Below the pieces are notes generated by a model. That model was given only the letters and a program-made list of their open reading frames with translations, did not search any database and was not told where the DNA came from. The translations under genes were made by a program, and so were the position numbers. A stretch of DNA of 17,548 nt from Sphingomonadales bacterium (GTDB taxonomy: Bacteria; Pseudomonadota; Alphaproteobacteria; Sphingomonadales; Sphingomonadaceae). Below, piece by piece: positions 7,908 to 15,599 of this stretch. The first letter of the stretch is position 1. Every line of letters starts with the position of its first letter. The stretch spans positions 1-17,548 of the forward strand of contig JAIYAA010000051.1 of assembly GCA_027489295.1 (NCBI GenBank), given 5' to 3'.

Positions 7908-8113
7908 AAGGACGTAAGTGCTGGGCCTGCTGTCGTAAGCGACAGCGTTTGCAGCCCTGCGCCTACAGAGTATTTATGCGAGATGCTTCAAAACCGGCAT
8001 CAAACGGTGTCGTTGAGTGCGCCGATAGCTACAAGCTCAACCACAGCTTCAATGTGCAGCCTGGGTGATGCGGGTGTCATTATTCATGTGCTGATCTTTG
8101 CGGCACGGGCTGC

Positions 8114-8224
8114 GAAGTGAAGTAGGTCCTAGAGGATTGGCTATCCACGACGCCACGGTAGTGAAGTAACCCCTCTATATATAAAGGGCACATTGGACAT
8201 GACTTACTTTTGAAGTGAAGTAAC
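8114..8224 (+). repeat. Three short direct repeats, GTGAAGTA
   Basis: Copies at 8117-8124, 8161-8168 and 8215-8222. The first and third are preceded by GAA, and the second and third are followed by AC. Starts are 44 and 54 bases apart, roughly four and five helical turns. The A/T-rich CTATATATAAAG lies between copies two and three. The arrangement resembles protein-binding iterons or activator sites. Confidence 0.5.
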
Positions 8225-8229
8225 ACTAT

Positions 8230-8243
8230 CTACTACGTAGTAG
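8230..8243. promoter_or_regulatory. 14-bp perfect palindrome CTACTACGTAGTAG
   Basis: A perfect dyad without spacer, 7 bases after the last GTGAAGTA repeat. A dimeric regulator could bind here. No gene starts close by, which makes an ordinary operator role uncertain. Confidence 0.45.
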
Positions 8244-8560
8244 TATATAGCGTCCTTTCCACCTCGAAAACTAAATCACATCCAACGCTACCGCACCGCG
8301 CGGTTTCACCGCACCTCTTCGCTTCACTCAGAGCTGCTCGAAACCTCCGGTGCAGGCAACTCCGTTGAGCTTCCTGGGTGCTTCGCATCAGCCAGAAGTC
8401 TCCGACGGAGCAGTGGTCTGCCGACAGCCAGGGTCCTGCGGAAGCCAGCGCTCCGCTTCTTGCCCAGGGTAGTCAGAGAAAATGGGTGGGCGAGGGAAAT
8501 CGGGGCCCGCCGATGCCGTCCTGTTTGCGACCACACAGCACCAGCGAGCCCCGTCCTGAA

Positions 8561-8590
8561 CTACCCGCGCGTTTAGGGGCACACGGGTAG
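8561..8590. other. Hairpin past the 3' end of the 84-aa gene
   Basis: CTACCCG (8561-8567) pairs with CGGGTAG (8584-8590) around a 16-nt loop. On the minus strand it lies 41 bases downstream of the 84-residue gene. It has no T-run and may stabilise the end of the minus-strand transcript. Confidence 0.35.
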
Positions 8591-8630
8591 CCCAAGCTCA
8601 GGAAGCGTCTCTACGACGCGTCTACTGACT

Positions 8631-8885
8631 TCAGCGCTCACCACCCATCACGATGTGATTGGAGAACCCGTTCTCCTTAACTCGCTCAAGGTAGCGGCCA
8701 GACGCTTTGGCCGCCTGGTCCACGTACGGCTCTATATCCGCGAATGGCCCGCTGTAACGAAGCGCAAGCGAACGGAATTGCCGAAATCGGCGCATAAACT
8801 GCTCCTTATCGACCGCCAGTTCGGCACAGAGCGTCATGATGTTCGCAACATCTCGAATGCGTCGTGTCGTCTTGAGAGGCTTCAT
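8631..8885 (-). CDS. Small phage protein of unknown function, 84 aa
   Basis: ATG 8885 overlaps the stop of the upstream gene (ATGA), and GGAGG lies 6 bases before it, so the start is well supported. The protein is helical and basic (MKPLKTTRRIRDVANIM, EQFMRRFRQFRSLALRY), with no Cys or membrane segment except one Cys at about residue 20. It is the last gene of the lysozyme-side minus-strand series before the non-coding stretch. It may act with its coupled neighbour. No family recognised. Confidence 0.65.
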   Translation of the reverse strand: MKPLKTTRRIRDVANIMTLCAELAVDKEQFMRRFRQFRSLALRYSGPFADIEPYVDQAAKASGRYLERVKENGFSNHIVMGGER

Positions 8886-9673
8886 TTTGCACCTCCGCGC
8901 CGCTTGGCAGGCATTTCGAAAATGTCGCGCACCACTTTGAACTTACGCGCTCTCTTGGCCTTGGTTGCCTTTTGATCACCGCGCTCAATGGCCGCCTTGC
9001 GCTCTGCCTCCTTCCTCTTCTTTTCGACGACTTTGAGCAGCTTCAGCTCCTCTGCACTTCGCTCTTCCCTGAAGCGGTTCAGGTAGTGCGAGATGCGCTT
9101 CACGTTACGACTGCGCTCTTCCGGCACTGCGGGCTCTTCCAGCATCGAACCAAGGACGATGCGCTGAGCTTCGCCCATTGCGTTCGGGATCATCGGCAAT
9201 GTTGAGGAAAAGCTCGCATTCAGAAGGGGGAAAAAGCCGTCGCGTGTATTGTGCCAGCGAGGATCCCAGTTGCCTGGATCGCCGTCCACGTACTGCTTGA
9301 ACTTGCCTTGCTCGTTCTGTGGCACTCGGCTGGAAAACGAAGCGTTGAGTTCCTCGCACTTACGCGAAAGTGCCCTCTCCCGTTTGCCATACCCCCCGTT
9401 TGACGGATTGGCATACACCATCGCGCCGTAAGCAAGCGCGGATTGCGCGTCTTGCCAATAGTCAGCTGCTTCCGCCGAAAGCATCGCGCCGCCGTTCTGA
9501 CGAACGTCCTTGTTGGCCTGGACGTACTCCCTATAGAGCGCCTGAACCTGCTTTGCACCATTGTCTCCGACGAGGCGCCTAATTAACGCCATCTCATGCT
9601 TGTACTCTTCATCACTGTGAAGCTTGTCTAGCGCGAGCTTGATGCCCGCGCGCTGCACGTCGTCAAAATCCAT
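8882..9673 (-). CDS. Phage protein of unknown function with basic C-terminus, 263 aa
   Basis: The start is set at ATG 9673 because GGAG lies 6 bases upstream; the in-frame ATG at 9685 has none. Residues 1-180 are mixed helical, with conserved-looking Trp/Tyr patches (ADYWQDAQSALAYGAMVYAN; GNWDPRWHNTRDGFFPLL). From about 185 the protein is strongly basic and charged, ending KRARKFKVVRDIF and then a Lys/Arg/Gly-rich tail, which suggests nucleic-acid binding. The ribosome-binding site lies inside the 3' arm of a palindromic hairpin (9679-9697). It is coupled to the 84-residue gene. Function unknown. Confidence 0.7.
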   Translation of the reverse strand: MDFDDVQRAGIKLALDKLHSDEEYKHEMALIRRLVGDNGAKQVQALYREYVQANKDVRQNGGAMLSAEAADYWQDAQSALAYGAMVYANPSNGGYGKRERALSRKCEELNASFSSRVPQNEQGKFKQYVDGDPGNWDPRWHNTRDGFFPLLNASFSSTLPMIPNAMGEAQRIVLGSMLEEPAVPEERSRNVKRISHYLNRFREERSAEELKLLKVVEKKRKEAERKAAIERGDQKATKAKRARKFKVVRDIFEMPAKRRGGAK

Positions 9674-9678
9674 GTTTT

Positions 9679-9714
9679 GCTCCATACTGTATGGAGCGGG
9701 GCGAACCCCGCTCC
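9679..9714 (-). promoter_or_regulatory. Two overlapping, mutually exclusive hairpins; palindrome copy 1
   Basis: The 19-base palindrome GCTCCATACTGTATGGAGC (9679-9697, 9-bp arms, one central base) overlaps a second perfect hairpin with arms GGAGCGGGG (9693-9701) and CCCCGCTCC (9706-9714) around a 4-nt loop that reads TTCG on the minus strand. The shared bases 9693-9697 prevent both forming together. On the minus-strand RNA the palindrome's 3' arm contains the GGAG ribosome-binding site of the gene starting at 9673. The second hairpin would free it. It may also act as a DNA operator. Confidence 0.6.
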
Positions 9715-9722
9715 TTGTGCGC

Positions 9723-10646
9723 TCAGGCGGCCTTGTCGCCGGTGGAAGGCAGCAGCTTGGGCAGAGCGCCGCTAGCAATCTTGGCGGCGGCCGCGTTCAG
9801 CGCACGACGGCTTTCGCTCTCGGGGCTATCGACGGCGGCACGCTGACGCTCAGCGACACGACGCTCGATTTCGGCTTCCATTTCGGCCTTGCGCTCGCGC
9901 TCGCGCGCCGCTTCGGTCAGGGCCTCGAACTGCTCCTTCGCGAGCTTGTCCAGCGCGGCAGTTGCGTTCTTGTCCACGATGCCCATCACCTCGTAGCCCT
10001 GGCTATCAGCAATGGGCCGGACGAGCAGTGTCATGAACTCGCCCATTCCCTTGGGACGCTCGATGTTAATGTCCACCATCGGACCCTTCGTTTCGCGAAG
10101 GAACAGAGTGCGCTTGCTCTCAGCCTCTGGCTTCCGCGCTTCGTTGCGCTCCGTGTTGATGCGCTTCTGGCGGTCGCGCGCCATCTTGAGCGAACCGCCG
10201 CTCTCGATGATTACCTTCACGATTTCCTTGATGTCGGTGGTCGCTACGCCCCTCGCCTCCAGCGCCTCCATGGTGTGGAAGTAGATTTCCATGCTGCGGT
10301 CGGGCACCCAAACGGTGCGCTCCACGCCACGGCTATCCTTGAACTTCTTCTTGCCCAGGTCGGGCTCACCCCACTGCACCTTGATCCACGGCGTGTACTT
10401 GCTGGTGGTGCCGGAGGCCGCAGCGACGCCGTGCTCGTCCAGGATTTCAGCCTGAACCTCGGGGGTGGCGTTGGTGATGATCTTGCGAATGTTGACGTAG
10501 CCATGCGCGATCATCGTCGCGAGCGCATTGCTACCGCGCGCCTTGTAGAAAGCGGCCTGCTGGCTCGCGATCAGGTTGCGAACGGTATGATCGTCGACCA
10601 GCGCCTGATCGAAATATACGTTCGAGTTGTTAACTTCTACCGACAT
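9723..10646 (-). CDS. Phage protein of unknown function, 307 aa
   Basis: ATG 10646 with AAAGG upstream (AAAGGGCAAACGT-ATG). The first half (NVYFDQALVDDHTVRNLIA, then PWIKVQWGEPDLGKKKF and VPDRSMEIYFHTMEALEARG) looks like a compact folded domain. The second half contains a long charged helix (about 240-275, EQFEALTEAARERERKAEME) and an Ala-rich end (ALNAAAAKIASGALPKLL). No Cys, signal peptide or membrane segment. It sits in the minus-strand series after the endonuclease I region and ends 9 bases before the hairpin at 9693-9714. A long antisense frame covers it, but this strand has the better start signal and protein-like composition. Confidence 0.75.
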   Translation of the reverse strand: MSVEVNNSNVYFDQALVDDHTVRNLIASQQAAFYKARGSNALATMIAHGYVNIRKIITNATPEVQAEILDEHGVAAASGTTSKYTPWIKVQWGEPDLGKKKFKDSRGVERTVWVPDRSMEIYFHTMEALEARGVATTDIKEIVKVIIESGGSLKMARDRQKRINTERNEARKPEAESKRTLFLRETKGPMVDINIERPKGMGEFMTLLVRPIADSQGYEVMGIVDKNATAALDKLAKEQFEALTEAARERERKAEMEAEIERRVAERQRAAVDSPESESRRALNAAAAKIASGALPKLLPSTGDKAA

Positions 10647-10878
10647 ACGTTTGCCCTTTCATGGCAAACGCGCAGGCCTTTAGTGGGGAGTGCGGACATC
10701 ATGGTACACGACACCAACCACGCCTGAGCGTTGGATGATGCCGCCATCAGAAGCGACTAAACGGTCGGGGGTCTTTTTAGCCCCACTTTCCTGCGGCATA
10801 TAGCCCAGGAAGCGTTTCCGACTGGGGTGCATTAGCTGGCTAAAAGCCAACCCGCATACCGAACCCTAACGTCGCCGC

Positions 10879-11076
10879 TTACGAGCTGATGCCCTGGACG
10901 AAAGACCTTGCAGCCTTGAAGGGATGAACCCCACGAAGAGCTGTCCGCCAGCTCTCGTTCTGATGCACCCCTCTTGCCGAAGACTTCCCACAGAAGCAAC
11001 AGGAAACATCGTCTCTTTTCAGGACAAAGCCGTTAAGTGTCTTTCCGGCAACATACACAATTTGATGTAGAGGCAT
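10879..11076 (-). CDS. Possible 65-aa protein with CCFC motif
   Basis: ATG 11076 (MPLHQIVYVAGKTLNGFVLK) begins two bases after the long hairpin at 11078-11117. The only possible ribosome-binding sequence (GGGGCGGGGCC) lies within that hairpin. The protein contains SCCFCGKS, which could bind metal, and a basic C-terminus. It fits the strand and spacing of the minus-strand series, but no family is recognised and the region could instead be untranslated. Downstream, 10647-10878 holds only the leader of the 307-residue gene, including a G/C hairpin around 10764-10784. Confidence 0.35.
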   Translation of the reverse strand: MPLHQIVYVAGKTLNGFVLKRDDVSCCFCGKSSARGVHQNESWRTALRGVHPFKAARSFVQGISS

Positions 11077-11077
11077 G

Positions 11078-11117
11078 AAAAGGCCCCGCCCCATACAGTA
11101 TGGAGCGAGGCCCTTTT
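11078..11117. terminator. Long symmetric hairpin with flanking A and T runs; palindrome copy 2
   Basis: Reads AAAAGGCCCCGC on the left and GCGAGGCCCTTTT on the right around the core CCATACAGTATGG (11091-11103). Pairing runs about 18 bp on each side, with two mismatches and one bulged base. AAAA/TTTT at the ends allow intrinsic termination in both directions. The 17 bases at 11091-11107 match those at 9682-9698 except for the centre base. It lies between endonuclease I and the possible 65-residue gene. Confidence 0.65.
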
Positions 11118-11144
11118 AACGAGGTGTTGAGCAGACCGCGTACG

Positions 11145-11163
11145 ATGCGGCACCTTGCCGCAT
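11145..11163. terminator. Hairpin just after the endonuclease I stop
   Basis: ATGCGGC (11145-11151), ACCTT loop, GCCGCAT (11157-11163), starting three bases past the endonuclease I stop on the minus strand. There is no T-run after it. It stacks with the larger terminator-like hairpin 27 bases further on, so together they could form a transcript end or processing site. Confidence 0.45.
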
Positions 11164-11165
11164 GG

Positions 11166-11498
11166 TTACTTAGCTGGCCCCTTTTTCGCGATGAAGCCAT
11201 GCTTGTCGCACCAGTTGCGATACGTGGTCTTGCTACCCTTATTGATGGGCCGCTCGGGGTTGGTGAACCAAATCTCGATGGTGAAATCGGGATGGGCATT
11301 TGCGACCGCCAGCATCTTCCGGCGATCATCTGCCGTGAACCGCCCCTTGGCCTCCACGATCCGCTTGCCGTCCATATCGATAAAGTCCGGCAGGTAGGTG
11401 CATTCCAGGACATACGGCAGCTTGACGGCCTCGTACTCATACCCGGCACCCAGGGCACGAGCGCAGCGCGCTTCGAAGGGGTTGCGATAGTCGCTCAC
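11166..11498 (-). CDS. T7-type endonuclease I (Holliday-junction-resolving enzyme)
   Basis: A 110-residue phage endonuclease I (Phage_endo_I family, related to T7 gp3), which cleaves four-way and branched DNA during phage replication. The motif order matches: Glu9 in YRNPFEARC, then EYEAVKLPYVL, Asp38 in YLPDFI, Glu49 and Lys51 in VEAKGRF, followed by TADDRRKM and NKGSKTTYRNWCDKHGF. These correspond to the T7 active-site residues Glu20, Asp55, Glu65 and Lys67, so the enzyme should be active. At 110 residues it is somewhat shorter than T7 gp3, but all core elements are present. GTG 11498 overlaps the lysozyme stop (GTGA), so it is translationally coupled to it. Confidence 0.9.
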   Translation of the reverse strand: MSDYRNPFEARCARALGAGYEYEAVKLPYVLECTYLPDFIDMDGKRIVEAKGRFTADDRRKMLAVANAHPDFTIEIWFTNPERPINKGSKTTYRNWCDKHGFIAKKGPAK

Positions 11499-11932
11499 GC
11501 GGGCTTGCGGAACAATGCCGCCTCCGCTGCACGACGCGACACCAGACCAGGCAGCACTTTGCCACCACCCTTATTCCAGCGTTCGAACTGCGCCGCTGCA
11601 CCCGCATAGTCCTTGCTGTTGAGCAACCGAACCAGAGTGGAACCCGCGAACGCGCCGGGGCCGATGTTGAACGCCAGTACCACCAATGCGTCGAACTGGT
11701 TCTGGTTGAGCGGCACCTTGACCGCTGCACTGACGGCCTTCTCGAATTTGGCGAGATCGGCACGCAACAGTGCCTCACTCTCCGCGACAGTGATCTTCTG
11801 TCCAGGCTTAACATCATCTCCAGTGTGACCCACTCCAATGGTGAGCTTGTTGGCTGGACAGAGGTAAGCGGTAAGTCGCTCACCTTCGAACTGTTTGATT
11901 AGGGCAATGCCCGTACTCGATGTCTTTGGCAT
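11495..11932 (-). CDS. Phage lysozyme / endolysin, GH24
   Basis: A 145-residue T4/P21-type lysozyme that cleaves the glycan strands of peptidoglycan. The signature is IKQFEGERLTAYLCPANKLT followed by IGVGHTG. Catalytic Glu16 is followed by Cys25 and Thr31 in the Glu-x8-(Asp/Cys)-x5-Thr spacing; Cys in place of Asp occurs in many phage relatives. Later motifs NQNQFDALVVLAFNIGPG and WNKGGGKVLPGLVSRRAAE complete the domain, so it is full length. No signal peptide or SAR segment, so export should need a holin; candidates lie at 4230-5050. It is the first gene of a minus-strand series and overlaps endonuclease I by four bases. Confidence 0.93.
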   Translation of the reverse strand: MPKTSSTGIALIKQFEGERLTAYLCPANKLTIGVGHTGDDVKPGQKITVAESEALLRADLAKFEKAVSAAVKVPLNQNQFDALVVLAFNIGPGAFAGSTLVRLLNSKDYAGAAAQFERWNKGGGKVLPGLVSRRAAEAALFRKPA

Positions 11933-11940
11933 CGAATACT

Positions 11941-11957
11941 TAGCAGAGCGTTATAGC
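11941..11957 (-). promoter_or_regulatory. Candidate extended -10 promoter for the lysozyme operon
   Basis: On the minus strand TGCTATAAC (hexamer TATAAC at 11950-11955) is an extended -10 element about 20 bases before the lysozyme ATG. No convincing -35 is seen, as is usual for extended -10 promoters. The gap 11933-12023 separates divergent genes, so a promoter is expected here. Confidence 0.4.
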
Positions 11958-12023
11958 AGCACTTTACTCCCCTGCACCCCAGCTAAGTAGTTGGGAGAAA
12001 CAAGACAAAGGGGAGGACACAAC

Positions 12024-12602
12024 ATGTCCAAAAAGATCAAGCTAAAGCGACTGTTCAACGCGGAATACTGCGCACTCATCAACGCTATCCATCGGTGCCA
12101 CAACCAAGCCAGCCCATCCTACTCATCGTATGGCGCTCGTGGCATTCAGGTTTGCGACCAGTGGCGTAGCAAAATCGGCTTCTATCTCTTCTTCGACCAC
12201 ATCGGCCCACGTCCAGGTCCCGGCTACAGCTTGGATCGCATCGACAACAACAAGGGCTATGAACCCGGCAATGTCCGCTGGGCTGATCGACAGACACAGC
12301 GGAAGAACACGCGACGCGTGTCGCAGAAGGTCACGGACTATGGCTGGGGCATTGGCTACGCGATGCCGCAATCTGTTGGTGTTGGTTATGGCCGCCGACC
12401 CAGTGCGCTCGTGCCCTATGACGGTCGCATCCAGACAATCGCGGAATGGTCGAAGGAACTTGGCATCAAGGGTCCAACGATCCGCCAACGCCTTGCTCGT
12501 GGCCTTCCGCCAGAGGAAGCATTGAGCACGACGATGACTGTACCGGGCAGCGTTCGCAAGATGGCCAAGGGCGCGCTGACACTCCAGAACATCACGATCT
12601 AA
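12024..12602 (+). CDS. HNH-type homing endonuclease-like protein
   Basis: A 192-residue protein starting at ATG 12024 with a strong GGGGAGGA site 6 bases upstream; an in-frame earlier start at 11991 lacks one. The core YSLDRIDNNKGYEPGNVRWA (residues 68-87), preceded by YGARGIQVCDQW (36-47), is the signature of phage/AP2-associated HNH nucleases, with Asp/Asn residues of the HNH fold. The C-terminal part (YDGRIQTIAEWSKELGIKG onward to LPPEEALS) is a helix-turn-helix-like specificity module common in this group. It lies between divergent phage blocks, a typical free-standing homing endonuclease position. Target and activity are unproven. Confidence 0.8.
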   Translation: MSKKIKLKRLFNAEYCALINAIHRCHNQASPSYSSYGARGIQVCDQWRSKIGFYLFFDHIGPRPGPGYSLDRIDNNKGYEPGNVRWADRQTQRKNTRRVSQKVTDYGWGIGYAMPQSVGVGYGRRPSALVPYDGRIQTIAEWSKELGIKGPTIRQRLARGLPPEEALSTTMTVPGSVRKMAKGALTLQNITI

Positions 12603-12621
12603 CGAGAAGGAGAAAACTCCC

Positions 12622-12834
12622 ATGAAGACCAATGAACAACTCGAAACGCTGATCCAGAACCTCATCGAGCGCATGAACCGCGTTGAGGCCACTGTAGCGC
12701 ATTTGAAGCCAGCGGTGGTTGATGTCGCGATCAACGTACTGGAACAAAGCGCAACGGAGATCGAGGCACGGCGCCTAAAGACGCTTGCCGACAACGCGCG
12801 CTGGCTCGCTGGAAAGAAGCACAATGATCGTTGA
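12622..12834 (+). CDS. Small helical protein, 70 aa
   Basis: ATG 12622 with AAGGAG 9-10 bases upstream. The whole sequence is helical and coiled-coil-like (NEQLETLIQNLIERMNRVEA; EIEARRLKTLADNARWLAG), with no Cys. It follows the HNH-like gene by 19 bases and overlaps the next small gene by 11 bases. It may be a regulator or a structural accessory of the fibre module. No family recognised. Confidence 0.6.
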   Translation: MKTNEQLETLIQNLIERMNRVEATVAHLKPAVVDVAINVLEQSATEIEARRLKTLADNARWLAGKKHNDR

Positions 12835-12973
12835 GATCCCGCCGGAGGAAGAAGTCGAGATGTTGAGCGACGCCATCGTTGCGCTGCTCTCCAGAGACCC
12901 ACATTGCCCATTCGCACAGGTCCTCGGCCAACGCCGCATGGACCTGCTTATTGAGCTTTACGAACAAAGCTAA
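12824..12973 (+). CDS. Small acidic protein, 49 aa
   Basis: The start is put at ATG 12824, inside the end of the previous gene, with GGAAAGAAG upstream; a longer frame from 12785 would overlap more and lacks a site. The protein is acidic at the front (IVEIPPEEEVEML) and helical afterwards (QRRMDLLIELYEQS). Overlap and tight spacing argue for coupled translation with the 70-residue protein. Function unknown. Confidence 0.55.
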   Translation: MIVEIPPEEEVEMLSDAIVALLSRDPHCPFAQVLGQRRMDLLIELYEQS

Positions 12974-12976
12974 ACG

Positions 12977-13002
12977 ATGGCCGGGGCACCCTCCCCGGCC
13001 AT
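12977..13002. terminator. Perfect 10-bp hairpin before the fibre operon
   Basis: ATGGCCGGGG (12977-12986), loop CACCCT, CCCCGGCCAT (12993-13002), starting 4 bases after the preceding stop. It lacks a following T-run, like the hairpin at 5109-5133, and would separate the two small genes from the fibre genes. A second small dyad, CCGC (13011-13014) with GCGG (13024-13027), ends one base before the next ATG. Confidence 0.5.
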
Positions 13003-13028
13003 AGCCATGACCGCCGGTAAATAGCGGC

Positions 13029-13384
13029 ATGGCAAACCAGACAGTCACCGACACCGAGATTACCGTCCACGGACGTGGATCGCTCGTGCTGCCCTACAAG
13101 GTGCAGGACGCCAACAAGACCCAGATCGACATTTCGACGTGGAAGGTCTTCTTCGAAGTGGATGGCGTTCCCATCCGCGAACAGCTGGTAGCCGATCCCA
13201 GCGACCCCAAGGGACTGCTCCTCAAGCTAGAACGTGCCCAGGTCGAAACCCTCAAAAAGACTGCCACGCGCTTTGCCTTCGTTGATGAAACGCAGATTGC
13301 GTCCGACCTTCCCATGGTCCTCTGGGAAGGCAAGATCAGCCGCAGCGGATACGTTGGCGCTCCCGACACGGTGGACGACGCCTA

Positions 13385-13385
<1 letters not shown>
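13029..13385 (+). CDS. Putative baseplate / fibre-adaptor protein
   Basis: A 118-residue beta-rich protein. The ATG has no obvious ribosome-binding site and follows TAAATAGC and a small dyad. The pattern [40 protein letters not shown] and LWEGKI resembles the N-terminal adaptor domain seen in BppU-like baseplate proteins, which anchor receptor-binding fibres. The following gene, a tail fibre, starts within its stop codon (TAATG), which supports a fibre-attachment role. The family match is by eye only. Confidence 0.6.
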
Positions 13386-15036
<1,651 letters not shown>

Positions 15037-15040
<4 letters not shown>

Positions 15041-15183
15041 ACAGGATGATGACCTACAGGATCGACGGTACGATCCTACTCCAAGAGGACGACCGCGAAT
15101 TGGAGCTTCCAGCCGGTCTGAGGCAGGAGGAAATCGTTACGGCGATGCTCAGCTTCTACAGCGCGGAGATACCTCCGATCTAA
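15037..15183 (+). CDS. Small fibre-operon protein, 48 aa
   Basis: ATG 15037 overlaps the fibre stop (ATGA) and has AGGGTGG upstream. The sequence [20 protein letters not shown] continues with an acidic, helical end. It is too short to be an enzyme; by position it could help fibre assembly. It is the last plus-strand gene of the phage-like part. Its stop is 24 bases from the end of the opposing higA. Confidence 0.6.
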
Positions 15184-15207
15184 ACGGCACTTTCTCTACA
15201 ACGAATG

Positions 15208-15516
15208 TCAATCAACCAAGACAGGTTCTCGCCGTTCAATGCCCGCGACTACCTTTTCTTTCCGTCGAAGAGCCTCCGAAAGATCGTAAGATGCTTGCAT
15301 ATTCAAGAGAAGACTAGCCGATACGCCGAATGCTGCCTCAATTTTCAAGGCCATATCAGGAGAAACACCAGATTTGCCATTCAGAATGTTAGAGAGGTTT
15401 GGCCTTGTAACATTGAGAACCTTCGCAGCATCAGTAACATTCAGGCCAAAATAAGGGAGAACATCCTCCCGAATGAGTTCGCCCGGGTGAGGCGGAGAGG
15501 TGAGATGGTGAGCCAT
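15208..15516 (-). CDS. higA: HigA-family antitoxin
   Basis: A 102-residue helix-turn-helix antitoxin that neutralises HigB and represses its own promoter. Start at ATG 15516, giving the family opening SPPHPGELIREDVLP. The DNA-binding domain spans about 23-60 (LNVTDAAKVLNVTRPNLSNI with the turn at residues around AAKVLNVT and the recognition helix RPNLSNILNG). The C-terminal helix (SYDLSEALRRKEKV) is typical. An upstream frame to 15630 has no homology and is not used. Only a weak ribosome-binding site is seen. It lies 85 bases after the toxin gene, further than usual for this family. Family call is firm. Confidence 0.88.
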   Translation of the reverse strand: MAHHLTSPPHPGELIREDVLPYFGLNVTDAAKVLNVTRPNLSNILNGKSGVSPDMALKIEAAFGVSASLLLNMQASYDLSEALRRKEKVVAGIERREPVLVD

Positions 15517-15545
15517 ACGGCTAGGTCTTTCGTTCCTTTCCAAGA

Positions 15546-15599
15546 GCAGGGAACTCCCTGCGAAAGCATTATAGCAGGAGGGCAGCACCCTCCCGCTAT
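15546..15599 (-). promoter_or_regulatory. Hairpin, extended -10 promoter and operator-like dyad between higB and higA
   Basis: Reading along the minus strand, a hairpin (15571-15599, arms ATAGC/GCTAT and GGAGGG/CCCTCC with one mismatch) begins two bases after the higB stop. Its far arm runs into TGCTATAAT (15576-15568), a perfect extended -10. At the expected transcription start lies the dyad GCAGGGA-AC-TCCCTGC (15546-15561, plus-strand reading). This looks like a separate antitoxin promoter with an operator over the start point, preceded by a structure that could limit read-through from higB. Confidence 0.6.

Larger units (their letters stand above)
7833..8630. other. 798-nt stretch without a credible gene
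   Basis: Lies between two minus-strand genes. Beyond the nested hairpin at 7843-7907 it holds the hairpin GCTGTCG-TAAG-CGACAGC (7929-7946), three GTGAAGTA repeats and an A/T-rich patch (8172-8184) around 8110-8225, the palindrome CTACTACGTAGTAG (8230-8243), the palindrome ACCGCGCGGT flanked by ACCGC repeats (8291-8313), and a hairpin at 8561-8590. Short frames on both strands exist but overlap one another and show no family features. Candidate roles are a replication or transcription control region or a structured RNA. Confidence 0.5.

Noticed and set aside
7832..8068. Plus-strand frame with several Cys, possible start ATG 7892
   Set aside because: It passes through the nested hairpin, has no clear promoter, and its Cys spacing is irregular. 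A 59-residue product from 7892 cannot be excluded but is unsupported.
8324..8590. Three overlapping 64-70-residue frames on both strands
   Set aside because: They overlap one another, are rich in Pro, Ser and Arg, and lack ribosome-binding sites. The region is better described as non-coding.
7900..8630. tRNA or group I intron in the non-coding stretch
   Set aside because: I looked for a T-loop with a matching acceptor stem and for an intron-like core, and found neither.
9624..10727. 367-residue open frame on the plus strand opposite the 307- and 263-residue genes
   Set aside because: It runs antisense through two genes with better start signals, its protein is Ala/Leu/Arg/His-rich without domain features, and it extends through the hairpin region at 9679-9714. 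Such long shadow frames are common in GC-rich DNA.
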